A program made the position numbers and the translations under genes. From Dehalococcoidia bacterium (GTDB lineage: Bacteria; Chloroflexota; Dehalococcoidia; Bin125): 40,108 nucleotides of DNA. The stretch is taken from assembly GCA_022822375.1 (NCBI GenBank), contig JAJEBU010000126.1, forward strand, positions 132,659 through 172,766. Reading direction: 5' to 3'. Every line of letters begins with the position of its first letter. The first letter of the stretch is position 1. Below the pieces are notes generated by a model, which was not told the DNA's origin, did not search any database, and saw only the letters and a list, made by a program, of their open reading frames with translations. Positions 1 to 7,738 of the stretch are shown piece after piece.

Positions 1-2834
1 CACAGGAAGCACGAGCCGGCACGGACCATCAACGAGCCGCACAAGGCGCAAACCGGTGCGTCAATCTGGCCCGTCCCCGGTTGACTGGACGTCACGGGGC
101 TGACGGTGATCGGCGCAGGGCCAGCCTCCTCGTCCGCGACGGCGTCTTCGTTGGGGGTCATTGGCATGCGGCCTTGCACGGCGACGGTGTCGGTCGCAGC
201 AGCCGGCAGGTAGCGCAGTCCCATCCAGCGGAAGACGTAATCGAGGATCGAGTCGGCCTGTCGGATGTCACGGTTTCGTGTCCAGCCGCTCGGCTCGAAT
301 CGCGTGTGGGCGAACTTCTTGACCAAGGTCTCCAGCGGCACGCCCGATTGCAGCGAGACCGAGGTCAGCGTGCCGACCGCGTCCATCAGTCCCGAGACCA
401 CGGAGCCTTCCTTGGAGATGTAGACGAACAGCTCGCCGGGACGGCCGTCCTCGAATTCACCAATGGTCATATAGCCTTCGTGATCGCCGATCGTGAACTT
501 GTGGGTGACCGCGCGGCGTTCGTCGGGCAGGCGGTGGCGTCGGTAGGCGGGCGGAGACGGGGAGTTGTCGATCACGACAGGCGCGTCCGATGGCGACGAC
601 GGCCCTGCAGGCTCGTCAGCCGTGGCGGCATTGGCGCCTGGGGTTGCTGAGCTTCCGCGCGACTCCAGCGGTTGCGAGCGCTTGGAATTGTTGCGGTAGA
701 TGGCAATCGCCTTGACGCCTAGGCGCCATGCCTCGACGTACGTGTCCATGATCTCTTCGACGGTGGTGTCCTCAGGCGCGTTCACCGTCTTGGAGATGGC
801 GCCGGAGAGGAATGGCTGCAACGCACCGAGCATGCGCACGTGTCCGAGCGGGGCGATGCTGCGCTCGCCGTGTGCCGGCGTCAAGGAACAGTCGAAGACC
901 GGCAGATGTTCAGGCTTGAGGTCGGCGGCACCTTCGATCGTCTCTGTCTTCTTCAGGTGCTCATCGATGCGAACGATTTCGGCTTCCGAGTAGCCGAGCC
1001 GTCGCAGCGCGACGGGCACCGTCTGGTTGACGAACTTCATTCGCCCGCCGCCGGATAGATTCTTGTGCTTGATCAATGACAGGTCAGGTTCAACACCGGT
1101 GGTGTCACAGTCCATCATCAGGCCGATCGTGCCGGTCGGCGCCAGGACCGTGGCCTGGGCGTTGCGGTAGCCATGTTGCTCGCCGAGCTCGATCGCCTGG
1201 CGCCCGGCGTCGGCGGCAGCCAGGCGCACCGCGTCTGGCACGCGGTGCAGGCCGTCGATGCGGGCCACCGCGTCCTGGTGCTTGTGCATCACGCGCATGA
1301 ATGACTCGCGATTGACGGCGAACTGGTTGAACGGGCCAATCCGCTCGGCCATGCGGGCGGACTGAGTGTAGGCCTCGCCGGTCATCAGGGCGGTCAGGGC
1401 GGCGGCCAAGGCGCGTCCGTCGACCGAGTCATAGGGCAACCCGCGCGCCATGAGCAGCGCGCCGAGGTTGGTGTAGCCCAGTCCGAGCGGGCGGAATTCC
1501 TCGGAGTTTTCGCTAATCAGTTCAGAGGGGTAGGAGGAGTTGGAGACCAGGATCTCCTGCGCGGTGAACATCACGCGACAGGCGTGGCGATAGGCCTCGA
1601 CATCAAACTCGTGCGTCGCGAGATCGTAGAACTTGAGCAGGTTCAACGAGGCCAGGTTGCAGGCCGTGTCGTTCAGGAACATGTACTCGGAGCATGGGTT
1701 GGAGGCGTAGATGCGATCGGTGCCGGCGCAGGTGTGCCAGTCGTTGATGACGGTGTCGAACTGCATGCCGGGGTCGCCGCATTGGTGCGTGGCGGCGGCG
1801 ATGGCTTTCAGGATCTCCCGCGCGGGCATCTGCTCGAGCACCTCGCCCGTGACCACGGCGCGTGTCGACCACTGCTCATCGGCCACGACGGCCTGCATGA
1901 ACTCATCGGTCACCCGCACCGAGTGGTTGGCGTTCTGGAACGCGATCGAAGAGTACGCATCGCCGTTGACGCTGCCGTCGAAGCCAGCGTCAATCAAGGC
2001 CCAGGCCTTGCGCTCCTCGTCGGCCTTGCAGTTGATGAACTCGATCACGTCTGGGTGGTCAGCGTCGAGAATGATCATCTTTGCCGCGCGACGGGTCTTG
2101 CCGCCCGACTTGATCACGTTGGCGAACGCGTCGAAGCCGTACATGAAGGAGACGGGGCCGGAGGCCCGTCCGCCGCCGGTCAGCGGTTCCCTGCTCGAGC
2201 GCAGCGTGGAGAGGTTGGAGCCCGTGCCGCTGCCCCACTTGAAGAGCATCGCCTCGCGCGTGGCGAGGTCCATGATCGACCCCAACGAGTCCTCGACGGA
2301 GTTGATGAAGCAGGCCGAACACTGCGGATGCTCCTCGACGCCGACGTTGAACCAGACAGGCGAGTTGAATGCGGCGTACTGATTGATCAGCAGGAACCGA
2401 AGTTCGGACGAGAAGGCGGAGACGGCGGCCAGGTCGCGGAAGTAGCCGCCCGCGCGTCCCCAGCGGCTGATCGTGTCCACAACGCGGTCGACGAGCGTCT
2501 TCATCGACGTCTCCCGCTGCGGCGTGTTGAGCGGGCCCCAGAAGTACCTCGAGGCGACGATGTTGACGGCGTTCTCCGACCAGAAGCTGGGCGCTTCGAT
2601 GCCGGATTGTTTGAAGACGGCCTTGCCGGTGTCCGTCATGATCGACGCGGTGTGCAGCTTCCACTCGATTTGGTCGTAGACGTTTTCGCCGGGCCTGGTG
2701 AAGTGGCGCTCGATCAGCGGCTCGCTGACGACGCGTTGAGCAGGCAGCTCGAATGGGCGCTCGTCCTGTTCCAACTCGCTGGGGGCAACGGCGGAAACAA
2801 CCTCAGCGTCGTCGTGATCATCGTTGCGCGCCAT
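1..2834 (-). CDS. nrdJ: Class II (adenosylcobalamin-dependent) ribonucleotide reductase, partial at C-terminus
   Basis: This enzyme reduces ribonucleotides to deoxyribonucleotides in the cytoplasm, using adenosylcobalamin as the radical source. The frame opens at an ATG (2834-2832) seven bases after AGAAGGA and stays open for 944 codons to the window edge. Class II signatures are present in order: CSACFINSV in the N-terminal part, NPCSE at residues 379-383 with the active-site Cys, GYTNLGALL, PTGTI at 566-570, and FLSGAISKTVN. The last visible residues hold a Cys-rich tail (C929, C932, C942) like the terminal zinc-ribbon or redox tail of long NrdJ proteins, so only about 10-20 residues should be missing. 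I see no intein and no N-terminal ATP-cone. It is divergently transcribed from the methionine-synthase-like gene. I looked for a cobalamin riboswitch upstream and did not recognise one. The identification is very secure. Confidence 0.95.
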   Translation of the reverse strand, partial: MARNDDHDDAEVVSAVAPSELEQDERPFELPAQRVVSEPLIERHFTRPGENVYDQIEWKLHTASIMTDTGKAVFKQSGIEAPSFWSENAVNIVASRYFWGPLNTPQRETSMKTLVDRVVDTISRWGRAGGYFRDLAAVSAFSSELRFLLINQYAAFNSPVWFNVGVEEHPQCSACFINSVEDSLGSIMDLATREAMLFKWGSGTGSNLSTLRSSREPLTGGGRASGPVSFMYGFDAFANVIKSGGKTRRAAKMIILDADHPDVIEFINCKADEERKAWALIDAGFDGSVNGDAYSSIAFQNANHSVRVTDEFMQAVVADEQWSTRAVVTGEVLEQMPAREILKAIAAATHQCGDPGMQFDTVINDWHTCAGTDRIYASNPCSEYMFLNDTACNLASLNLLKFYDLATHEFDVEAYRHACRVMFTAQEILVSNSSYPSELISENSEEFRPLGLGYTNLGALLMARGLPYDSVDGRALAAALTALMTGEAYTQSARMAERIGPFNQFAVNRESFMRVMHKHQDAVARIDGLHRVPDAVRLAAADAGRQAIELGEQHGYRNAQATVLAPTGTIGLMMDCDTTGVEPDLSLIKHKNLSGGGRMKFVNQTVPVALRRLGYSEAEIVRIDEHLKKTETIEGAADLKPEHLPVFDCSLTPAHGERSIAPLGHVRMLGALQPFLSGAISKTVNAPEDTTVEEIMDTYVEAWRLGVKAIAIYRNNSKRSQPLESRGSSATPGANAATADEPAGPSSPSDAPVVIDNSPSPPAYRRHRLPDERRAVTHKFTIGDHEGYMTIGEFEDGRPGELFVYISKEGSVVSGLMDAVGTLTSVSLQSGVPLETLVKKFAHTRFEPSGWTRNRDIRQADSILDYVFRWMGLRYLPAAATDTVAVQGRMPMTPNEDAVADEEAGPAPITVSPVTSSQPGTGQIDAPVCALCGSLMVRAGSCFL

Positions 2835-2853
2835 GGCCTTGTCCTTCTGAACT

Positions 2854-2859
2854 AATGTA
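2854..2859 (-). promoter_or_regulatory. Possible -10 element for nrdJ
   Basis: On the minus strand TGC-TACATT forms an extended -10 candidate about 20 bases before the nrdJ start, followed by the AGAAGGA ribosome binding site (2848-2842). No good -35 lies at the usual spacing, so this is tentative. The rest of the divergent spacer (2860-3075) holds short GTAC-containing repeats, but nothing I can assign. Confidence 0.3.
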
Positions 2860-3075
2860 GCACATACGTACCGTCCGCATGCAGTACATCCTTATGTTGA
2901 CTAGCGAAGCCGGCTGGGAGCAGCGCCGATGGAGACACCGCCACGGAGGCCAACCTCCGCTTCGAAAATGATCACCTGCATCAGCAAGTGGGCCGTAATC
3001 GTAGCAATCTGCTACCGACTCTGCAACTGCCGACAATCGCGGGCTCACAGCTAAACTAGACGAGCCCGCCCGCCC

Positions 3076-4179
3076 ATGCTGGCGCGCTACACATCATCAA
3101 CGGAAGCGGTTGACAGCGTGGACGCACCGATTCATCTGCCTCTGCTGCCCTGCGGAATCGGCTCGACGCGCCATGTCGACGCCGCAGAGGCGGTCGCCGA
3201 GGTGCTCGACGGCTATTGGCGGCTACCGTTCTGGCCCCAACTGCCCAACAGATCCGCACAAGAACTGATGCTGCCGCAGATCGGCCTGTCGCTGCCCGAC
3301 GCGTCCTGGGACGGGGAGCTGATCCACTGGAGCGGAGAACTGTCGGACGCTGACATCTCCAACGCCGGTCTGCCGCCTCGGGACCGAGCAGCTGGGCTCT
3401 ATGAGCTGATCGAGCAGCTGCCCAAGGTGGCGGAGGGTCGTCAGTCAAAGGTGGTCAAAGGCCAACTGGTCGGCCCGCTGACACTGGCTCGCTGGTCGCG
3501 AACCGCGGCCGGCGCGTCTCCACTCGAGGATCTCGAGACGCTGGAGCGGCTCGGTGCGTGGCTGGGCGCGGCGGCGGCGGAGCAGGCCCGCGTCTTTCAA
3601 CGGCTCGGTTATCAGGCGATCATGATGTTCGACGAGCCCGAGTTGGCGATGGTCGGCGAACTGAGCATTCCGCTGCCCTGGCGCGAGGTGACGCCGGTGC
3701 TGCGCGCCGCCATCGAACCCGTGCAGCGGGTCGGCGCGATCGCCGGCATCCATTGCTGCGCCGCGCCGAACTGGACCCGCGTGCTCGACTCGAGGCCCAA
3801 TCTGATTCACTTCGACGCACGCGACGGCCATGTGGACGACGTGATCCGGCACCATCGAGCCGTCCGCGAGCATGTGGCGCGCGGCGGATACCTGGGTTGG
3901 GGCCTGTGGCCCACGGACGGCCGCGGGCCGATGCCGTTCGACTCCAGAGAGATGCAGTACTTCCTGGCCAACAAGGCGCGCGATCTGTCCTTCGTCGACG
4001 CTTCGGTTGGCCTGATCTTCAAGCGGTCGATGCTGACTGGCGTCTGTGGAGGCGCGGGTCTCGACGAGGCGACCGAGCGGCAAGTGGCGCAGGACCTGGA
4101 AGAGCTGTCGATGGGTATTCGCCACCGCTATTGGATTGCCGAGTCGACCGACGTCGATCCCGACGCACCGTTGACCTAG
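3076..4179 (+). CDS. Core methionine-synthase-like (UROD/MetE superfamily) methyltransferase
   Basis: The 367-residue protein matches the catalytic barrel of cobalamin-independent methionine synthase and lacks the long N-terminal half of canonical MetE. The N-terminal GIGSTRH and FWPQLPNRS stretches are typical of the short UROD/MetE-like proteins. The zinc-site pattern is visible: H226-x-C228 in GIHCC, and C324 in TGVCGG, matching the His, Cys and distal Cys ligands of MetE. Short core-MetE proteins known from Dehalococcoides take the methyl group from methylcobalamin or a corrinoid protein rather than from methyl-tetrahydrofolate, so this may be a methionine synthase of that type. It could also be another corrinoid or thiol methyltransferase. 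The ATG at 3076 has only a weak ribosome binding site, and a GTG a few codons later is possible. It diverges from the B12-dependent nrdJ. Confidence 0.75.
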   Translation: MLARYTSSTEAVDSVDAPIHLPLLPCGIGSTRHVDAAEAVAEVLDGYWRLPFWPQLPNRSAQELMLPQIGLSLPDASWDGELIHWSGELSDADISNAGLPPRDRAAGLYELIEQLPKVAEGRQSKVVKGQLVGPLTLARWSRTAAGASPLEDLETLERLGAWLGAAAAEQARVFQRLGYQAIMMFDEPELAMVGELSIPLPWREVTPVLRAAIEPVQRVGAIAGIHCCAAPNWTRVLDSRPNLIHFDARDGHVDDVIRHHRAVREHVARGGYLGWGLWPTDGRGPMPFDSREMQYFLANKARDLSFVDASVGLIFKRSMLTGVCGGAGLDEATERQVAQDLEELSMGIRHRYWIAESTDVDPDAPLT

Positions 4180-4200
4180 CTTGACATAGCTTGAGTGACC

Positions 4201-5226
4201 CTAGCTCGGGCTGCTTCCGCCCAGCGGATCGCGGTAACGCTCGAGGAACTCGATCATCAGCCGATTGACGTCTTCGGTGCCTTCTTGCTGGACCCAGTGG
4301 CCGCAGTCGGGCAGGTAGGTCAGCTCGAAGGGGCCGCTGAACAGATCGTCCATACCCTCGGTCAACTCCCGGCCGAGCGCGGTGTCCCGCTCTCCCCAGA
4401 GCAGCAGGGTCGGTGAGCTGATCTTTGCATAGCTGACCGCGGCGGGCGCGGGACCGAGCACGCTGTCCAACGCCTTGCCGAGTCCGACGAAGCGGCCCGC
4501 GATGCGAGCCCGCGACTCACCAGCACCTGCGCGAACGGCCGCTCGGTAGTAGTGCAGCGGACCGCTCAGCCCCTGACGGGCGGCGGCGCGGCGATACTCA
4601 TGGAGTACTTCCGGCGGGAAGGCGTCTTGGCGGGCGGAGTTCTGACGGATGATCCAGCCGACGCGTTCGTAGTCGTTGACCGCGAGCCATCGTTCGGGCG
4701 CTCTGGGAATCTGGAACAGGAACATGTACCAGGAACGGCCGATCTGGCGAATGTTGGGACGAGCGCCGAAGGCTTCGGCCATCCGCTCAGGGTGCGGAGC
4801 GTTCATCACAACCAGACGGTCCACGGAATCGGGATAGTCCATCGCAAAGCGCCAGGCGACGACGCCGCCCCAATCGTGTCCGACGATGACCGCCTTGACC
4901 CGATCGCAATGCTCGATCAGCCGCTGGACATCTTCTGTCAGCGTGTCAATGCGGTAGTCCTGGACGTCTGGCGGGCTCTCGGAGAGGTTGTAGCCGCGCA
5001 GGTCGGGCGCGACGACCCAATAGCCGGCAGCCGCGAGCGCGGGCATCTGCATTCGCCATGACCACCAGAACTCGGGGAACCCGTGCAACAAGATGACGAG
5101 CGGCGCGTCGTCACCGCCAACGGCGGAACGCATCTCGGCGTAGTGCAGTCGGACGCCGCCGGCGCCGTCGGCGAAGCGATGCGTCCATGCGCCGCGCGGT
5201 TGGTCTTCAGTTGAGGGATCGGCCAT
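4201..5226 (-). CDS. Alpha/beta hydrolase, epoxide-hydrolase-like
   Basis: This 341-residue protein is an alpha/beta hydrolase of the epoxide hydrolase and haloalkane dehalogenase group. It shows the oxyanion motif HGFPE (48-52), the nucleophile elbow VGHDWGG with Asp118, a pair of tyrosines in the cap (Y226/Y227) where epoxide hydrolases place the ring-opening Tyr, an acid candidate D281 in GERD, and the catalytic His310 in CGHW. An Asp nucleophile with cap Tyr favours epoxide hydrolysis, though the substrate is unknown. The start ATG overlaps by one base the stop of the upstream paralogue (TGATG), so the two are probably translationally coupled and co-expressed. No signal peptide is evident, so it should be cytoplasmic. 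Confidence 0.85.
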   Translation of the reverse strand: MADPSTEDQPRGAWTHRFADGAGGVRLHYAEMRSAVGGDDAPLVILLHGFPEFWWSWRMQMPALAAAGYWVVAPDLRGYNLSESPPDVQDYRIDTLTEDVQRLIEHCDRVKAVIVGHDWGGVVAWRFAMDYPDSVDRLVVMNAPHPERMAEAFGARPNIRQIGRSWYMFLFQIPRAPERWLAVNDYERVGWIIRQNSARQDAFPPEVLHEYRRAAARQGLSGPLHYYRAAVRAGAGESRARIAGRFVGLGKALDSVLGPAPAAVSYAKISSPTLLLWGERDTALGRELTEGMDDLFSGPFELTYLPDCGHWVQQEGTEDVNRLMIEFLERYRDPLGGSSPS

Positions 5227-6128
5227 CAGGACGCGGGCCCGGCCGTTGCGGCGGCTGGCGCGAGGAACTCGAGCATCGCCGCGGTGACCTGTGCGGGCTG
5301 CTCTTGCTGAACCCAGTGGCCGGCGTTGTCGATGATCACCTGTTGCAAGTCGTCGACGTACTCGGCTGCTTCTTCCATGAAGGGCAGACGCACCGCGCGG
5401 TCTTCGCGCCCCCAGATGAACTGCGTCGGACAGGTCACGCGGAGATTGCGGTCCGGCCAGGTCAGGAACCAGTTGGGCCAGTAGATGTTGCGGTAGTACC
5501 GCATCGCGGCCGAGAGCGCGCCCGGCTGTTTGAGCGCGTCGGCGAAGATGTCGATGTCCTCAGCGCTGAACGCGTCGTCGTCGGCTGCGACGCTCTGGAA
5601 GACACGACGGGTCGTCTCGTCAATGTCCGACCAGGACCGCCGCTCGGCCAGGCCCGGCACCTGCATCATCAGCGCATAGGTGTTGTTGGGGAAGTTGCGG
5701 CGACCCCAGTACCAGGAGCGGACGAGTGGGGCGTTCAGCACGATCAGGCGATCGCACGCGTTGGGATAATCGCGCGGAAACTGATGCGCGATCACGCCAC
5801 CCCAGTCGTGTCCGACGATGGTCGCCGATTGCTCGCCGAACGCGCGGATCAGGCCGCGCACATCCTTGGTCAGGTTCTTGATGTCGTAGCCGCGGCGGGG
5901 CTTGTCGGAGATGTTGTAGCCGCGCATGTCAGGCGCGACGACGCGGAAGCCGGCCTCGGCCAGCGGCGCGATCTGGTGCCGCCACGAGTACCAGTGCTCG
6001 GGGAACCCGTGCAGCAAGAGGACGAGCGGGCCCTCTCCCTGTGTGACGTAGTGGAGTCGGACGCCGTTGGTCTCGACGTGGTCGTGCTGCCAGCCAGAGC
6101 GATCGAAATCGAACTGATCAGTGCTCAT
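5226..6128 (-). CDS. Alpha/beta hydrolase, epoxide-hydrolase-like (paralogue)
   Basis: This 300-residue protein is a second alpha/beta hydrolase of the same family as its downstream neighbour. It carries HGFPE (40-44), the nucleophile elbow VGHDWGG with Asp108, cap tyrosines Y211/Y212, the acid candidate D243 in GRED and His271 in AGHW. The two proteins share the core motifs but differ in the cap and in the N-terminal segment, so they are divergent paralogues and may act on different epoxides or esters. It lies 36 bases downstream of the LysM/M23 gene on the same strand and overlaps the next hydrolase by one base. Epoxide hydrolase is the best guess; dehalogenase or esterase activity is not excluded. 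Confidence 0.85.
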   Translation of the reverse strand: MSTDQFDFDRSGWQHDHVETNGVRLHYVTQGEGPLVLLLHGFPEHWYSWRHQIAPLAEAGFRVVAPDMRGYNISDKPRRGYDIKNLTKDVRGLIRAFGEQSATIVGHDWGGVIAHQFPRDYPNACDRLIVLNAPLVRSWYWGRRNFPNNTYALMMQVPGLAERRSWSDIDETTRRVFQSVAADDDAFSAEDIDIFADALKQPGALSAAMRYYRNIYWPNWFLTWPDRNLRVTCPTQFIWGREDRAVRLPFMEEAAEYVDDLQQVIIDNAGHWVQQEQPAQVTAAMLEFLAPAAATAGPAS

Positions 6129-6164
6129 GGTGCTCTCCGATCGCGGATCCGCAGCGGACGCTGC

Positions 6165-7457
6165 CTACTCCAGCCGGCCGAGCGGGTCGACCGCCGCGCC
6201 GTTGATGATGATCTCGAAGTGTAGGTGCGCACCTGATGAGTTGCCGGTGTTGCCGACCGTGCCGATGAACTCGTTGGCGCTGACCCACTGACCCTCCCAG
6301 ACCCAGATCTCGTCCAGGTGCGCGTAGCGGGACTTGTACCCGCCACCGTGGTCGATCTCGATCCAGTTGCCGTACGACGGCCCCCAGGTCGCGACGGAGA
6401 TCTGACCCGCGGCGGTGGAGCCGACGATCGTACCGACCGGCGCTGTGAAGTCCACGCCGGTGTGATAGCCGTACGCGTTTCCGCGAGGCGTCCCGAACGG
6501 ATCGCTGATGCGGTCGTAGCCGAGCGGCCATTTGAAGATCGGCGGCGACCAGACGGCCGCGCCGGCTCCCGAGCCGGACGAGATCGACGGCGTGGAGACG
6601 ACGGAGGCCGATCCCTGCACCAAGAGCAGCGTCTGGCCGGCGTAGATCTGTTGCGGGTTGCTGATCTCGTTGGCAGGCCAGGCCAGGGTCAGCGCCTCGT
6701 CGGCCTGGAACTTGTGCATTAGCGACGAAAATGCGTCGCCTGGCTGCACGGTATAGACCAGGCCGTCCACGGGCGGCAACACGATCTCGTGGCCGATCGT
6801 CAGCTGGTTGGGGTCGTAGATGTCAAAGTTGTTGAAGAGCACCGTCGCCTCGTTCAGTCCGAAGGCGTCGGCGATGCTGGACGCGGTATCGCCCGCCTCG
6901 ATGGTGTAAACGAACGAAACGGGCAACTGGACGCCGGCGCTCAGCCCCAGGTAGTTGCGCAAACGCGAAGCGGGATCAGCCAAAGTCGCCGACTCGGTAC
7001 TCGATGCCGCGTCGGTCGCGGCCGTCTGCTCGTCGTTAGCAGCTGTGACATCTGCCGCTGCCGTTGTGTTCGCCGGACCCTCCGCCGGAGTGTTTGCCGG
7101 ACTCGTTGACGGATCGGCCGCCAGGCGAACTGAGTCCGCCGTCGCTGACGCGTTCGTTGGTGCGCCCTCGAGCGCTGGAGCTGTTGTGGGATCAGCGGCG
7201 TTGGCCGATGCCGCGGGCGCAGTTGACTGCGGCAGCTCAATCGTCACCGGCGGCAGCTGTTGCTGCACGGCAGCAGGGAGCCGCAGGTCGAACACGACCG
7301 CCGCCATCGCTGCGATGGCGGCGATGAGCACGATGATCAGTGAGGTCCGGCGGTCAGCGGGGGCGACGCGCAGCAAGCGCGACTGGTCATCCAGCGCCCA
7401 ACCGCCCAGTAAGTCGGCTCCGGCGAACCGGCTTCGCGCCTCAGCTTGCCTCAGCAT
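6165..7457 (-). CDS. Membrane-anchored LysM / M23 peptidase
   Basis: The 430-residue protein (from the ATG at 7457) probably cleaves or binds cell-wall peptide cross-links. A short basic cytoplasmic segment is followed by a membrane segment (about residues 39-56). An Ala/Thr/Ser/Pro-rich low-complexity spacer comes next, then two LysM repeats (about 182-228 and 233-279, each starting YTxxxGD), and a C-terminal M23 domain. The zinc ligands are visible as H332-x3-D336 in YHTGVDF and H411-x-H413 in HLHFE, so the catalytic site looks intact. Outside LysM and M23 the sequence is low complexity. An upstream in-frame ATG at 7514 would add 19 residues that look like translated leader DNA, so I prefer 7457, but neither start has a strong ribosome binding site. 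It heads a minus-strand group with the two hydrolases. Confidence 0.88.
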   Translation of the reverse strand: MLRQAEARSRFAGADLLGGWALDDQSRLLRVAPADRRTSLIIVLIAAIAAMAAVVFDLRLPAAVQQQLPPVTIELPQSTAPAASANAADPTTAPALEGAPTNASATADSVRLAADPSTSPANTPAEGPANTTAAADVTAANDEQTAATDAASSTESATLADPASRLRNYLGLSAGVQLPVSFVYTIEAGDTASSIADAFGLNEATVLFNNFDIYDPNQLTIGHEIVLPPVDGLVYTVQPGDAFSSLMHKFQADEALTLAWPANEISNPQQIYAGQTLLLVQGSASVVSTPSISSGSGAGAAVWSPPIFKWPLGYDRISDPFGTPRGNAYGYHTGVDFTAPVGTIVGSTAAGQISVATWGPSYGNWIEIDHGGGYKSRYAHLDEIWVWEGQWVSANEFIGTVGNTGNSSGAHLHFEIIINGAAVDPLGRLE

Positions 7458-7548
7458 GGGGTCGTCCGCTCTGTGGCCATAATGCCATCTTAACGCAGCC
7501 CATCCAATCGGCATGGATCGGCGTCCGCCGTTTTGATCTCAGCTTCGC

Positions 7549-7577
7549 GTGACATCTTCCGTCGCTTGTGATACTAT
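7549..7577 (+). promoter_or_regulatory. Strong sigma-70-type promoter for the 7608 small ORF
   Basis: GTGACA (7549-7554) and TACTAT (7572-7577) are separated by 17 bases, and TGA just before the -10 gives an extended -10. This is the best promoter match in the window. Transcription should start near 7584, about 24 bases before the small ORF. The spacer between the M23 start and this promoter holds no gene. Confidence 0.75.
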
Positions 7578-7607
7578 GAGGACGTCGGGACGAGAGAGGA
7601 GGCGCTG

Positions 7608-7673
7608 ATGCGCAAGCTGAATATCCACCTCGTCTTTGGAGTCCTTCAAGTTGACAGGCCAGGCTCCCACTAG
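7608..7673 (+). CDS. 21-residue small ORF, possible leader peptide
   Basis: A 21-codon ORF begins MRKLNIHL, ends DRPGSH and stops at TAG (7671-7673). It has the strongest Shine-Dalgarno seen here, AGAGAGGAGG (7593-7602), five bases before ATG, and sits directly behind a strong promoter. Its stop codon lies in the loop of one hairpin, and an intrinsic terminator follows 18 bases later, just before the sirtuin gene. This arrangement is typical of a leader peptide that senses translation, but there is no run of one codon as in classic amino-acid attenuators; Leu and Val occur three times each. It may instead be an independent small protein or an arrest peptide. I know of no family match. Coding is well supported by signals, not by conservation. 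Confidence 0.6.
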   Translation: MRKLNIHLVFGVLQVDRPGSH

Positions 7674-7679
7674 GGAGCC
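7662..7679 (+). other. Perfect hairpin spanning the small ORF stop codon
   Basis: GGCTCCC (7662-7668) and GGGAGCC (7673-7679) form a perfect 7-bp stem with the loop ACTA. The stop codon TAG begins in this loop, so a ribosome finishing the small ORF would melt the stem. Confidence 0.75.
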
Positions 7680-7691
7680 AGATCCTCAGTC

Positions 7692-7716
7692 AAACGCCCC
7701 CGAGAGGGGGCGTTTT
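7692..7716 (+). terminator. Intrinsic terminator between the small ORF and the sirtuin gene
   Basis: AAACGCCCCC (7692-7701) pairs perfectly with GGGGGCGTTT (7706-7715) around a GAGA tetraloop and runs into TTTT. It ends 22 bases before the sirtuin ATG, so it would stop or attenuate transcription into that gene. Confidence 0.85.
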
Positions 7717-7738
7717 CGTATCTGCGGAACAGGCGCCC

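Noticed and set aside
1584-2855. A 423-codon open frame on the plus strand inside nrdJ.
   Set aside because: The minus-strand frame encodes every class II RNR motif; this one has no recognisable motif and is a GC-driven shadow.
2860-3075. Possible cobalamin riboswitch upstream of the B12-dependent nrdJ.
   Set aside because: I could not find the conserved B12-box or a matching fold by eye.
4177-4194. Direct repeat TAGCTTGA twice with two bases between, after the core-MetE-like gene.
   Set aside because: Too short to call an element and no hairpin or T-run.
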